Shown: positions 8,009-17,412, counted from the first letter of the stretch. The stretch: 64,000 bases of DNA from DATHWB01 sp040880725 (GCA_040880725.1 JBBDHV010000058.1:1-64000); one strand, 5' to 3'. Notes: a model not told the origin generated them from the letters alone. Program-made: numbers and translations.

Positions 8009-9073
8009 TTGAAGGTCGAGACCCACCTACCGCTCGGAAAGGTCGATCCTGGCCTTCGCGCGGCCGAGGTGCGGCTCGATGTCAGCAACGTCCCGCAGGC
8101 GGCCCGCAACGTCGAAGATCTCGGATTTGACGGTCTGGTCTTGACCGAGACCAAAGAGGACCCCTACATCGTCATGGCTCTCGCCGCCGCCACCACATCG
8201 CGAATGGATCTCACAACAGCCGTGGCGATGGCGTTTCCCCGTAGCCCGACGATCACCGCCATGACCGCATGGACGATGCAGCGTGCCTCCGACGGCCGAT
8301 TCATTCTCGGTTTGGGCACACAGGTGAAAGGCCACATCGAACGGCGATACGGGATGACGTGGTCCGCCCCGGCGCCATGGCTGAGTGACTACATCGCCGC
8401 CGTCCGGGCAGTCTGGGACTGCTGGCAGAACGGCAGCGACCTCGACTTCCACAGCGACCATTACGACCTGACCCTCATGAATCCCCTCTTCGATCCGGGA
8501 CCGATCGAGCATCCGAGCATTCCAATCCACATCGCGGCGGTGAATGCGGGGATGGCTCGGGTCGCCGGACGGGTCGCCGACGGGCTCCGTCCCCACCCGA
8601 TCTGCACCCGCAAGTACCTCGAGGAGGTGCTGGTCCCGGGGATCACCGAGGGCGCTCGCCAGGCGGGCCGGACCGCGGAGGGGATTGAAGTGTGCGCCAG
8701 TCCCCTCATCGTCACCGCCTCCGATGAAGGTTCCTTGGAACAACGGGTCTCCAACGTGCGGGCACGTATCGCGTTCTACGCATCGACCCGCACCTACCGC
8801 CCCGTGTTCGACATCCATGATTGGGGTGATGTGGCCGACCAACTCTCGTCATTGTCCCGCCAACAACGCTGGGACGAGATGGAGCAGTTCGTGACCGACG
8901 AGATGGTGCACACAATCGCAGTCGTCGCTCCTCATGATCGGCTGGCCGAGGCGGTTCGCACGCGGTACGGCGGAATCTGCTCGAGAGTCGAGTTCAGTAT
9001 CCCCGTTGACTCCCCGGAGTCCGCCGAGATGCTGAAGGGTATGGTTCGCACGATCCAACAGCCCGAGTCGTAG
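8009..9073 (+). CDS. Luciferase-like (F420-type) oxidoreductase
   Basis: A 354-residue TIM-barrel enzyme of the bacterial luciferase-like monooxygenase superfamily, most like F420-dependent actinobacterial members: LGFDGLVLTETKEDPYIVMA, TAVAMAFPRSPTITAMTAW, and RFILGLGTQVKGHIERRYGM are the barrel strands near the flavin/F420 site. The substrate is unknown. The TTG at 8009 is the likely start: GAGGAGAG lies 4-10 bp upstream and homology begins there, while the longer frame would overlap the antiporter gene. The next gene, a histidine kinase, follows 12 bp later and may be co-transcribed. Confidence 0.85.
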   Translation: MKVETHLPLGKVDPGLRAAEVRLDVSNVPQAARNVEDLGFDGLVLTETKEDPYIVMALAAATTSRMDLTTAVAMAFPRSPTITAMTAWTMQRASDGRFILGLGTQVKGHIERRYGMTWSAPAPWLSDYIAAVRAVWDCWQNGSDLDFHSDHYDLTLMNPLFDPGPIEHPSIPIHIAAVNAGMARVAGRVADGLRPHPICTRKYLEEVLVPGITEGARQAGRTAEGIEVCASPLIVTASDEGSLEQRVSNVRARIAFYASTRTYRPVFDIHDWGDVADQLSSLSRQQRWDEMEQFVTDEMVHTIAVVAPHDRLAEAVRTRYGGICSRVEFSIPVDSPESAEMLKGMVRTIQQPES

Positions 9074-9085
9074 GGCAGCTGTCGC

Positions 9086-11590
9086 GTGGGACCCTCGACG
9101 CACCATCCAGCGGGCAAGACCCGGATGCCCGCACCCGGCCGTCACAGAGTGTGGCGGCGTCTCTCGCCCGGTGTCATCGCCGGGATCTACGCTGTTCTCG
9201 GCTTCGCATGGATCATCGGCTCGGACCTTCTCGCCGTCTCGATCGGCATGGACGGCCTCGACATCAATCTGTCGCTGGTGAAGGGGATCGGCTACGTCGC
9301 CATCACCGGAGCGCTGTTGTTCGTGGTGCTGCGGCGACGCGAAGAGTGGTTGACCGCCGCGGGAAGCCAACTCACCCGATGGGTGGCCGCCGGCCCCGAA
9401 CCCGACCCAGACCACTTGCGTGTGCTCATCATCGACACCGCCGACGACGACCGCGCCTCTCTGCGCGAGGCTGTGGAAGCAACGGAAGCGGGCACGGTGA
9501 CAGTCGAGGAAGCCGCCACGGCCGAGCAGGGACGTCGAGCCATTCTCCGGCGCGAGCACGATGTCATCCTCGTCGATCAGCAACTCGGCCGGGTCTCGGG
9601 CCTCGACCTCATCCGCGAGCTGCACGCAGTGGCGTCCGGACCGATGATCGTGGTGACCGCCACCGACGATCCCGAGATCGACCGCGAAGCCCAGCGCGTG
9701 GGGGCACACGACTACCTGCTCAAGCACGAGGTGCACGCTTCCTGGATCCGCCGGACGCTGCGTTACGCGGCCGCGAACTGGAGAACCCAACGAGAACTCG
9801 TCCGCACGCGTCATTGGTATTCCGACATCGTCCAGGAAACCCCGGTCGGTCTCTTCCGATCGACACCCGACGGCGGGTTGATGGAAGCCAATCCGGCGCT
9901 GCTCGAGATCTTCGGGGCGAGTTCGATCGAGGACATCCGCGAGCGTGGACTCGCCAGCCTGTATCGAGACCGACGGATTCGGGCTGACCTCATCGGACGG
10001 GTCTCCCGGGGCGAGACGATCGAGGACGAGGACCTGCCGATGCAACGCCTGGATGGAACCCCTATCGAGGTTCGCATGCGGATGCGAGGCGTCTCGGATG
10101 CCGATGGGCTCCTGGCCTTGCACGGAGCCCTTGTCGATGTCACCGTCGGACTCGACAACGAGCGGCGGCTCTGGACCCAGGCTTCGATGCTGGACCAAGT
10201 GAAGAACGCCGTGGTGCGCACCGACCTGAACGGGGTCGTCACGTACTGGAACCGTGCCGCCGAGGCGCTCTTCGGATGGACCGCGCACGAAGCGCTCGGT
10301 CGCCGGGTGATCGAACTGACCCCCGCCCCATCCGAACTCGGACGAAGCGATGACATCATGGTTTCGATGGCAGAGCACGGCTCGTGGGAAGGCGAGTTTC
10401 GTTGTCGCCGCATGGACTGGTCGGAGTTCCCCGCATATGTGTCCAATGCCGTCGTCACCGACCCGGACGGCAACGCCACGGGTTACGTGGGGATCACCGT
10501 CGATCTGACGGATCTGCGCCACGCCGAAGAGCAGGCCGCCGCGCAGGGGGCGATGGCCGCGTCCGTGCTCGAAACCGTCCACTTCCCCGCCGCGGTGCTC
10601 GACGACGCGGGGAGCATCATCGCAGTCAACGGGGCATGGACTGACAACGCCGTCGCAAACAACGCCATTCTCGACGCGGTGGGAGTGGGCGTGAACTACC
10701 TCGAGGTCTGTGACCGTTCTGCCATACCGGACGCGACGGCGGTGGGATCCGGGATACGCGAAGTGCTGGCAGGTTCCACCGCGCGGTTCTCCCACGAGTA
10801 TCCGTGCGCGGACAAGTGGTTCCGTCTCGAAGTCGCCCAGGCGGTCGAACCGCTCGGCGGCGCAGTCGGAATGCACATCGACATCACCGATCTCCGGAAG
10901 GCTGCCCTGCAGGCGGAAGAATTCGCACGATCGAAGGATCGGCTCATCGCGTCGGTGTCCCACGAGCTTCGGACCCCCCTCACGGCGGTCCTCGGCTTCG
11001 CCAATCTCATCGAGGACCCGCAGGATCTCGACGCCGACGAAGTGTCGCAGTTCGCATCCGAGATCCACCGTCCGGCCACGGACATGGCCGGGATCGTCGA
11101 AGACCTTCTCGTCGCAGCCCGGGCAGAGATGGGCGCGCTCACGGTGCGCATCGATGACGTTGACGTGAGCCGGGAGATCCAAGATGTGACGTCCGCACTC
11201 CTCCACCACCCCTCCGTCTCGGTCGAAGTCCACACCGATTCCGTCCCGCTGATCCGGGCCGATCCGCTGCGGCTTCGGCAGATCCTTCGCAACCTCGTGA
11301 ACAACGCGGTGCGCTACGGAGGGAGCCACGTCAGGATCGACACGGTGACCACCGCAGAGAATGTGGCCATCCGGGTCGCCGACGACGGCGACGGCGTGCC
11401 CGCCGACCTCGCCGAGGCGATCTTCGAGCCGTTCTTCAGCGCGCACGACCGAAGCGGTCAACCCGACTCTCTGGGACTCGGACTGTCGGTGGTCCGCACC
11501 CTCGCAGTGGCGATGGGGGGTACGGCGGCCATCTCGGCCGAGGAAGGCTGGACCGTGTTCACCGTCACGCTTCCGCGCGCGGACCTCTGA
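9086..11590 (+). CDS. Membrane hybrid histidine kinase with receiver and PAS domains
   Basis: An 834-residue sensor. Order: two membrane helices at about 28-85, a receiver domain at about 110-230 (LRVLIIDTADDDRASLREAV, with the phospho-acceptor Asp in HDVILVDQQLG), three PAS-like domains at about 245-355, 365-490 and 495-610, then a HisKA domain with SVSHELRTPLTAVLGF (His near residue 626) and an HATPase domain with N-box LRNLVNNAVRYGG, DDGDGVP and LGLGLSVV. All catalytic boxes look intact. A receiver placed before the PAS sensors is unusual. No response regulator is nearby, so the output partner is elsewhere. The start is a GTG; an ATG 39 bp downstream is an alternative. Confidence 0.88.
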   Translation: MGPSTHHPAGKTRMPAPGRHRVWRRLSPGVIAGIYAVLGFAWIIGSDLLAVSIGMDGLDINLSLVKGIGYVAITGALLFVVLRRREEWLTAAGSQLTRWVAAGPEPDPDHLRVLIIDTADDDRASLREAVEATEAGTVTVEEAATAEQGRRAILRREHDVILVDQQLGRVSGLDLIRELHAVASGPMIVVTATDDPEIDREAQRVGAHDYLLKHEVHASWIRRTLRYAAANWRTQRELVRTRHWYSDIVQETPVGLFRSTPDGGLMEANPALLEIFGASSIEDIRERGLASLYRDRRIRADLIGRVSRGETIEDEDLPMQRLDGTPIEVRMRMRGVSDADGLLALHGALVDVTVGLDNERRLWTQASMLDQVKNAVVRTDLNGVVTYWNRAAEALFGWTAHEALGRRVIELTPAPSELGRSDDIMVSMAEHGSWEGEFRCRRMDWSEFPAYVSNAVVTDPDGNATGYVGITVDLTDLRHAEEQAAAQGAMAASVLETVHFPAAVLDDAGSIIAVNGAWTDNAVANNAILDAVGVGVNYLEVCDRSAIPDATAVGSGIREVLAGSTARFSHEYPCADKWFRLEVAQAVEPLGGAVGMHIDITDLRKAALQAEEFARSKDRLIASVSHELRTPLTAVLGFANLIEDPQDLDADEVSQFASEIHRPATDMAGIVEDLLVAARAEMGALTVRIDDVDVSREIQDVTSALLHHPSVSVEVHTDSVPLIRADPLRLRQILRNLVNNAVRYGGSHVRIDTVTTAENVAIRVADDGDGVPADLAEAIFEPFFSAHDRSGQPDSLGLGLSVVRTLAVAMGGTAAISAEEGWTVFTVTLPRADL

Positions 11591-11831
11591 AGGCGGCCAG
11601 GGCCCAGGGACGCCCCCACCCCTGAGCCGATCGCACTAGCGCGGACGGGAACCAAACTGGAGGTTACGACCGTCAGAACTTCAGAACGTTCGTAGAAGGC
11701 GCTCGGATTGGGCGAGCTCGCGAGCCCCGTCCGTCGGCTTCCCGCCCGAAAGCGAAGCTTTTTCGGGCGGAACAGAGAAACAGTCGGCGTAGCCGGCCTG
11801 CCCATCTGCTGACCCCGTGAGGGAAGGAAAC
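11591..11831. other. Intergenic leader with strong hairpin
   Basis: A 241-bp stretch between the histidine kinase and the SH3 lipoprotein. It holds a stable hairpin with arms CCGCCCGAAA (11742-11751) and TTTCGGGCGG (11761-11770) and several other short self-complementary pieces between about 11685 and 11735. No T-run follows, so it is not a standard terminator; it could be part of a structured 5' leader of the lipoprotein mRNA. No known riboswitch was recognised. Confidence 0.3.
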
Positions 11832-12590
11832 ATGAAGAAGCTCACACTCTCCACATTCGCGCTCGCGCTCGTGCTTGCCGCGTGCGGCGGCGACGCAGCC
11901 GAGTCGACGACCACCTCGGAGGCAACGACGACGCCGACCACTCAAGCGACCACGACGACCCCGCCCGAGACCACGACGACCACCGTTGCAGACACGACGA
12001 CCACCACCACCGAGCTCCCCGGCGAGCCCATCGACTTCGGCCCGGCCGAAGGCGACACGCTGGCCGTCATCGGGGTGGCCCACGACGACGTGCTGAACCT
12101 TCGTGCCGCCCCGGGCGCCGATCAGGAGATCGTCGCGGGGATCCCCAATCTCGCCGACGACTTGACCGCCCTCGGGAACACCCGCGACATCGGAGACTCC
12201 TTCTGGATCGAAGTCTCCTACGACGGGACGACCGGATGGGTGCACTACAGCTTCATCGGCTACCTCGGCGTCACCGACGACCTGACGTCAACGGTGATCG
12301 ACCAGCTCGGTGAAACTCCCGTTGCCGAGACGATGCTCGACATCGGAGCCGCGGTCGCGGCGACGTTCGCCTCCGAGGAGCCCGAATCTGACATCGTCCT
12401 CGCGGTCGCTCCGACCGTTGGCGACCTCGGCGAAGTGACCTACGACGTGATCGGGATCGGCGACGACGCCGTCCGCGGCTTCCGGGTCCACGTCTTCGGT
12501 CAGCCCGAGGACGAGACCTTCGGGTTGATGTCGGTGGAAGTGACCACCTTGTGCGGTCGAGGAGTCACCGACGACGGCCTCTGCCTCTGA
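11832..12590 (+). CDS. SH3-domain lipoprotein
   Basis: A 252-residue secreted lipoprotein. The start MKKLTLSTFALALVLAACGG gives a signal peptide with lipobox LAAC (Cys at 18), followed by a long Thr/Ala/Pro linker to about residue 65. Residues about 75-145 form a bacterial SH3 domain (DDVLNLRAAPGADQEIVAGI, GTTGWVHYSFIGYLG), a cell-wall or peptide-binding fold. The C-terminal part has no recognised domain and contains one cysteine pair near the end. The ATG at 11832 is preceded by GAAGGAAA and is preferred over a start 15 bp earlier. It is preceded by a possibly structured leader. Confidence 0.8.
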   Translation: MKKLTLSTFALALVLAACGGDAAESTTTSEATTTPTTQATTTTPPETTTTTVADTTTTTTELPGEPIDFGPAEGDTLAVIGVAHDDVLNLRAAPGADQEIVAGIPNLADDLTALGNTRDIGDSFWIEVSYDGTTGWVHYSFIGYLGVTDDLTSTVIDQLGETPVAETMLDIGAAVAATFASEEPESDIVLAVAPTVGDLGEVTYDVIGIGDDAVRGFRVHVFGQPEDETFGLMSVEVTTLCGRGVTDDGLCL

Positions 12591-12627
12591 GCGTCGAACG
12601 GTATCGTCGGCGCAACGGCGGAAAGGC

Positions 12628-13059
12628 GTGACCGTGTCCGAGGAAATCCTGTCGCTGCTCGAAGCATCCCCGTTTCTCGGGGCGCTTTCGAAGAACGACG
12701 CGCAACGCCTTGCGTCGATCGCATCCATCCGGGAATTCTCCCCGGGGGATGCGATCGTGCGCGAGGGCTCGACCGAAGCCATGACGATGTGGATCGTCGT
12801 CGACGGTGAAGTCGAGGTGCGTCGTGGTGATGCCGTCATCACGACGATGGGTCGCGGCGCACACATCGGCGAGATGGCCCTGTTCGCAGATTCCGGGCAC
12901 CCGCGCAGCGCCGGTGTCTACGCCAAGTCGGATGCCCGAGCGTTTCGGGTTGCGAAATGGGACCTGATGCCGTTCATCGAGCGCAACCCCAAGGTGGCCC
13001 TGGCGATCATCCAGGAGTTGGCCCAGCGCCTGGAACGGGTGACCGCCCAACTCGGGTGA
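12628..13059 (+). CDS. Cyclic-nucleotide-binding domain protein
   Basis: A 143-residue protein consisting of one cNMP-binding (CAP_ED) beta-roll: FSPGDAIVREGSTEAMTMW, GRGAHIGEMALFADSG (the phosphate-binding cassette, with the conserved Glu and a Ser/His in place of the usual Arg context) and a final helix with ERNPKVALAIIQELAQRLER. There is no DNA-binding domain, so it is a stand-alone sensor or regulatory subunit. The start codon is GTG. It is followed by a hairpin and a convergent tRNA-Arg gene. Confidence 0.82.
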   Translation: MTVSEEILSLLEASPFLGALSKNDAQRLASIASIREFSPGDAIVREGSTEAMTMWIVVDGEVEVRRGDAVITTMGRGAHIGEMALFADSGHPRSAGVYAKSDARAFRVAKWDLMPFIERNPKVALAIIQELAQRLERVTAQLG

Positions 13060-13096
13060 TGGCGCTCGCGGTGACCACCGGCGGGCCGCCAGACGA

Positions 13097-13126
13097 CAGA
13101 AACCTCCGCTCTCGCAGGGGTTTCTG
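13097..13126. terminator. Hairpin between convergent CNB gene and tRNA-Arg
   Basis: Arms CAGAAACC (13097-13104) and GGTTTCTG (13119-13126) form an 8-bp stem between the plus-strand cyclic-nucleotide-binding protein gene and the minus-strand tRNA-Arg gene. There is no T-run, so termination is only suggested by the placement. Confidence 0.35.
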
Positions 13127-13130
13127 GGAG

Positions 13131-13204
13131 CACGCCCGAAGGGACTTGAACCCCTAACCTTCTGATCCGTAATCAGATGCTCTATCCAATTGAGCTACGG
13201 GCGC
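13131..13204 (-). tRNA. tRNA-Arg(ACG)
   Basis: Reading the minus strand, the acceptor arm GCGCCCG pairs with CGGGCGT; the D-arm, a T-arm with GGTTCAAGTCC, and an anticodon stem TCTGA/TCAGA enclosing loop TTACGGA give anticodon ACG. The wobble A must be converted to inosine by TadA, whose gene lies at 22276. CCA is not encoded. Confidence 0.95.
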
Positions 13205-13376
13205 AGGACTGTCGACCGGTGGCAAAGCGGTGGCGCCGATGCCGACGTCGACGCCACCAGCTTAGGACCCCATCTCGTTTCGAGCCAAGGCTCGGCCCCG
13301 CCGGCCCCCGCGGCCCGCCTCGACGATGTTGGGGCAGGTCCCTTCCTAGGGTTGCGCCGAATCCAGGGAGGACCCG

Positions 13377-15047
13377 ATGACTGGCACGATCGAATCGCTT
13401 GCGGACCGATACTGGGACATGTGGATGGCGTCGTCACCGGTGCTCGCAACCATCTACGGCGATCATCGATTCGACGACCAACTGGGACCTGTCTCCCACG
13501 AAGAGATGGAGTCGGTCGCTCGAGAAATGCGCGACATAGCGGACCAGGCAGAAGCCCTCGAGGAACTCTCCGAGTCCGACGCGCTCACGAGGGACATCTT
13601 GGTCTTCACGGCCCGTGCCAACGTCGGCGTCCACGACTCCGGCCTGTACACCGCGCCGATCAGCCCGTACCTCGGCGTTCAGGCGACCCTGCCGGGAGCC
13701 CTCAGCAGGAGTGTCGCGTCCGAACCCGAGCATGCCGAGATGATGTTGGAGCGAGTTCGCGCCATCCCCGTGTTCCTGACTCGGGTGGAGGAGCGCCAGC
13801 GCATCGACCTGGCGGCCGGGCTCACTCCCACGAGAACGAACCTCGAACGGGTACTCGCCCAGATCGATGGATCGGTCAGCGGACCACTGGACGACGACCC
13901 GATGCTGGCGATCACCCCGCCGGCCCGCTGGGCCGGCGAAGCCGAGTGGCGCGGTCTGCTCCGGCACGCCGTCGAAGAGGGGGTCCGCCCGGCACTCGCT
14001 CGCCATCGGGAGTTCCTCGCGGAGGTCGCGGGGCCGGTCGCGCGGTCAGACGACAAGCCGGGCATCCTCCATCTGCCGGACGGCGCCCGCCGCTACGAGA
14101 TCCTGGTTGGCGTGTTCACGTCGCTCGACGTCACCGCCGAGGAGATCCATCAGATCGGCGTGGACGAGGCGACCGGAACCCTCCGAGACGAGTTCGCCGC
14201 CATCGGCGCAGAGGCGTTCGGAACCACCGATCCCGCTGCGGTCATCGACCGGCTCCGCTCCGACCCCGACCTGCGGTATGAGACCGCAGACGAGATGCTC
14301 GACCACGCCCGTCGCAGCATCGAACGGGCATGGGAGGCGGTCGGTCCATGGTTCGGGGCAATGCCGCAAGGTCCGTGCGAGGTGGTTGCGGTTCCCGCGG
14401 GACTCGCGCCTTCGATGCCCCCCGCCTACTACGGAGTGGGAGCTCCGGACGGTTCGCGACCGGGCCGCTATTACCTCAACACCCACCTCCCGCAGACTCG
14501 CACCCGCTTCGATGCCGAAGCGATGACGTTCCACGAGGCAATCCCCGGACACCATTTCGACCGCACCCTGTCGGCCGAACTCACCGGGATTCCCCGATTT
14601 CGGAACTACTCGGCCGACATCGCCCACGCCGAAGGTTGGGGCCTCTACGCCGAACGTCTCGCCGACGAGATCGGGTTGTATTCGTCTCCGGTCGATCAGC
14701 TCGGGCTGGTGAGCTCCGATGCGTGGAGAGCGATCCGCCTCGTCCTCGATACCGGGATTCACCAGCTTGGCTGGACGCGGTCGGAGGCCATCGAGTTCTT
14801 CACCGAGCATGCCCCGATCTCTCCCGAGACGATTGCCGGCGAAGTGGACCGATACATCGGCATGCCTGGTCAGGCGTTGGCGTACAAGATGGGCCAGCGC
14901 GAGATCATGCGTCTGCGGACGAAAGCCCAGCAGGCGATGGGAGATGGGTTCTCGTACGCCGACTTCCACGATGTGGTGCTCACCAACGGGTCGGTCCCGC
15001 TCGCGGTTCTCGGCCGGCTCGTCGACAGGTGGATCGGCCGCTCGTGA
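13377..15047 (+). CDS. DUF885 family metallohydrolase-like protein
   Basis: A 556-residue DUF885 protein, a family related to zinc carboxypeptidase-like gluzincins. The hallmark FHEAIPGHHFDR (around residue 384) supplies the HExxxGH-like metal site, with the downstream YSADIAHAEGWGLYAERLAD giving the Glu ligand region, and GQALAYKMGQREIMRLR is the usual C-terminal motif. No signal peptide is seen, so it is probably cytoplasmic. The substrate is not known for most members. Length is normal for the family. MurA follows 44 bp downstream on the same strand. Confidence 0.87.
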   Translation: MTGTIESLADRYWDMWMASSPVLATIYGDHRFDDQLGPVSHEEMESVAREMRDIADQAEALEELSESDALTRDILVFTARANVGVHDSGLYTAPISPYLGVQATLPGALSRSVASEPEHAEMMLERVRAIPVFLTRVEERQRIDLAAGLTPTRTNLERVLAQIDGSVSGPLDDDPMLAITPPARWAGEAEWRGLLRHAVEEGVRPALARHREFLAEVAGPVARSDDKPGILHLPDGARRYEILVGVFTSLDVTAEEIHQIGVDEATGTLRDEFAAIGAEAFGTTDPAAVIDRLRSDPDLRYETADEMLDHARRSIERAWEAVGPWFGAMPQGPCEVVAVPAGLAPSMPPAYYGVGAPDGSRPGRYYLNTHLPQTRTRFDAEAMTFHEAIPGHHFDRTLSAELTGIPRFRNYSADIAHAEGWGLYAERLADEIGLYSSPVDQLGLVSSDAWRAIRLVLDTGIHQLGWTRSEAIEFFTEHAPISPETIAGEVDRYIGMPGQALAYKMGQREIMRLRTKAQQAMGDGFSYADFHDVVLTNGSVPLAVLGRLVDRWIGRS

Positions 15048-15091
15048 GGACAGAACGTCCGGCACTGCAGCTCGGTCCATACAATGACCTC

Positions 15092-16411
15092 GTGAGTCCC
15101 GAAGCACAATCGCCGGCCTGGCTCGTCGAACCGTCCGGTCCGCTCCGCGGCGAGGTGAAGGTGGCCGGCTCCAAGAACGCGGTGACCAAACACATGGTCG
15201 CCGCCGTGATGGGTTCGACACCGTCGGTCATCGAAAACATCCCTGACATCGGCGACGTCAACATCACCGGGGCGATCCTGCGCTCGCTCGGGGTCGGAGT
15301 GGAGCAGACGGCGGATCGCATCGAGATCCATCCGTCGGGCGAAGTCGGTTCCGAGGTCTCGGTGGAATACACCGGGCTCAACCGCATTCCCATCTTGCTG
15401 CTCGGCCCGCTCCTCCATCTGCGCCATGAAGTGTTCGTGCCGCTCCCCGGTGGGGACCGCATCGGGAGGCGTCCGGTGGACTTCCACGTCGAGGCCCTTC
15501 GTGCCATGGGTGCCGAGATCGATGAGACCGACGACGGGATCCATGCCCGCGCCCAACGCCTGCAAGGGGCGAGGATCGAGCTCCCCTATCCGTCGGTGAT
15601 GGCCACCGAGACCGTACTCCTGGCCGCCGCCATGGCCGAGGGCCGAACGGTGCTCTCGAACGCCGCAACCGAGCCTGAGATCGTCGAACTCGCGCTTTTC
15701 CTGCAACGTATGGGCGCCCGTTTGGAGGAACGCCCCGGACGCCAATTCGTCATCGAGGGCGTTTCGGAGCTGCGCGGAGCCCACACCCGCTTGCAGGGCG
15801 ACCGCCTGGAAGCTTTCTCGTATCTGACAGCAGGACTGATCACCGGCGGCAACGTTCGGGTCGCAGGGTGCCGTCAGGAACGTCTCGTCACGGCAATCAC
15901 CACGCTCAGTCGCATGGGAGCGAGCTTCGAGATCAACGACGACTGGATCATGGCGTCGTCGAACGGACTCGACCCGGTGGCGGTGCACACCGACACCCAT
16001 CCGGGATTCATGACCGACTGGCAGTCTCCGCTCCTGGTGCTCATGACACAGGCCGACGGGATGTCGGTGCTGCACGAAACCGTCTTCGAAGACCGGGTCC
16101 GTTACCCGGCGTCGGTCGTCCGGGCAATGGGCGGAGAAGTCGAACTGTTCGACACCTGTCTCGGTGGTCCGGCCTGCCGGTTTCACGACACGAACGCCGT
16201 ACATTCCGCCGTCGTCCGTGGCGTTTCGAAGCTCCGCGGCGCCGAAGTCGAGATCCCCGACGTCCGGGCCGGGTTCTCGGGCGTGATCGCGGCGGCCGTC
16301 GCCGAAGGCCCCTCCCGGATCGGGGGCGTGAACCATCTCGAACGCGGGTACAACCAACCCCTCGAGACGTTCCAATCGCTCGGACTCCGCCTGGAACGGG
16401 CGAAGGGCTGA
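15092..16411 (+). CDS. murA: UDP-N-acetylglucosamine 1-carboxyvinyltransferase (MurA), Asp variant
   Basis: A 439-residue enolpyruvyl transferase that commits UDP-GlcNAc to peptidoglycan synthesis in the cytoplasm. It shows EVKVAGSKNAVTKHMVAAVM at the N-terminus, RPVDFHVEALRAMGAEID, and LQGDRLEAFSYLTAGLITGG. In the active-site loop LPGGDRIGRRPVDFH the position usually held by the fosfomycin-reactive Cys is Asp (residue about 122), as known in mycobacterial and chlamydial MurA. The GTG at 15092 is chosen because homology starts there; the open frame upstream lies inside the DUF885 gene. Length fits MurA. A paralogue elsewhere cannot be excluded. Confidence 0.9.
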   Translation: MSPEAQSPAWLVEPSGPLRGEVKVAGSKNAVTKHMVAAVMGSTPSVIENIPDIGDVNITGAILRSLGVGVEQTADRIEIHPSGEVGSEVSVEYTGLNRIPILLLGPLLHLRHEVFVPLPGGDRIGRRPVDFHVEALRAMGAEIDETDDGIHARAQRLQGARIELPYPSVMATETVLLAAAMAEGRTVLSNAATEPEIVELALFLQRMGARLEERPGRQFVIEGVSELRGAHTRLQGDRLEAFSYLTAGLITGGNVRVAGCRQERLVTAITTLSRMGASFEINDDWIMASSNGLDPVAVHTDTHPGFMTDWQSPLLVLMTQADGMSVLHETVFEDRVRYPASVVRAMGGEVELFDTCLGGPACRFHDTNAVHSAVVRGVSKLRGAEVEIPDVRAGFSGVIAAAVAEGPSRIGGVNHLERGYNQPLETFQSLGLRLERAKG

Positions 16412-16518
16412 CAACGCTTCGAGCGGCATCACGGGTGCCCCCGAACCGAACACCACCCCTCCGACGTATCGGTGGTGGGACCGAACGGTCCCGTGACACA
16501 GTCGAAGGGAATCCACGA

Positions 16519-17406
16519 ATGCGATCACGATTCGCGGTCGTTCTCGTCCTGCTCGTCGCCGCCTGCGGCGGGGGCGACGACGGAGCGGCCGAAAACGCGA
16601 CCACCACGACCACACCGGACACCACCACCACCGAACCTGCCGCGGCCGTGGGCCTGGCCGACACGTCGTTGGGCGAGGTCCTGGTCGGCCCGGAGGGCAT
16701 GACCCTCTACGGGTTCACCGTGGACGACCCCGGGGTCAGCAACTGCTACGACGATTGTGTGCAGGTATGGCCGCCGCTCGACAGTGACACACCGGTCGGC
16801 AGCGGACTCGATGCAAACCTCTTTTCGACCACCGAACGAGACGACGGCACCACCCAACTCGTGATTGGCGACTGGCCGCTCTACTACTTCGCCGGCGACA
16901 CCGCCCCCGGCGATGTCAACGGCCACGACGTGGAGGGTGTGTGGTTCGTGGTCACCGCCGAAGGTGAACTCGTCGGCGCCGAAGAGGCGACGGCGAGCGA
17001 CGACGCCGAGGAAGCCGCCCCGAGCCCCGCCGGAGATCGCGGCTACGACTACGGCACCGAGGAACCGAAAGGCGTCGACGTCGCCGAGACTGAACTTGGA
17101 CCGACACTCGTCGATGCCAATGGGCTCACGCTGTACGGGTTCACCCAGGACTCGGCCACCACATCGGCGTGCAGTGGGTCGTGCGCCGAGAACTGGCCAC
17201 CCGTTCCGGGAGATGCGACGGTTTCGGCCGGCCTCGATGCGGGGTTGGTGAGCACGATCATCCGCGACGACGGCACCACCCAACTCGTGTTCGGCGACTG
17301 GCCGCTCTACCGATTCGCCGGAGATGCCTCCCCCGGTGATGTCAACGGCCAAGGCATCAACGAGGTCTGGTATGTGATCGGACCGGACGCGACGCTGTAT
17401 CGGTGA
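16519..17406 (+). CDS. Lipoprotein with two secreted repeats (Lipoprotein_15 type)
   Basis: A 295-residue lipoprotein. MRSRFAVVLVLLVAACGGG gives a signal peptide with lipobox and Cys at 16, then a Thr-rich linker. Two copies of the actinobacterial secreted repeat follow, at about 45-150 and 190-295, each with LADTSLGEVLVGPEGMTLYG-like start, a CxxxC pair before WPP, and a DGTTQLVxGDWPLYxFAGDxxPGDVNG block. These domains are of unknown function and resemble proteins near electron-transfer chains. The two repeats are joined by an acidic linker. GAAGGGA upstream supports the ATG at 16519. Confidence 0.85.
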   Translation: MRSRFAVVLVLLVAACGGGDDGAAENATTTTTPDTTTTEPAAAVGLADTSLGEVLVGPEGMTLYGFTVDDPGVSNCYDDCVQVWPPLDSDTPVGSGLDANLFSTTERDDGTTQLVIGDWPLYYFAGDTAPGDVNGHDVEGVWFVVTAEGELVGAEEATASDDAEEAAPSPAGDRGYDYGTEEPKGVDVAETELGPTLVDANGLTLYGFTQDSATTSACSGSCAENWPPVPGDATVSAGLDAGLVSTIIRDDGTTQLVFGDWPLYRFAGDASPGDVNGQGINEVWYVIGPDATLYR

Positions 17407-17412
17407 CGACGG

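Noticed and set aside
8849..11461. 870-residue minus-strand frame opposite the histidine kinase
   Set aside because: The histidine kinase on the plus strand has all its catalytic boxes; this frame has none of any family.
14330..15091. Open frame extending MurA upstream
   Set aside because: It is an out-of-frame shadow of the DUF885 gene; MurA homology starts at the GTG at 15092.
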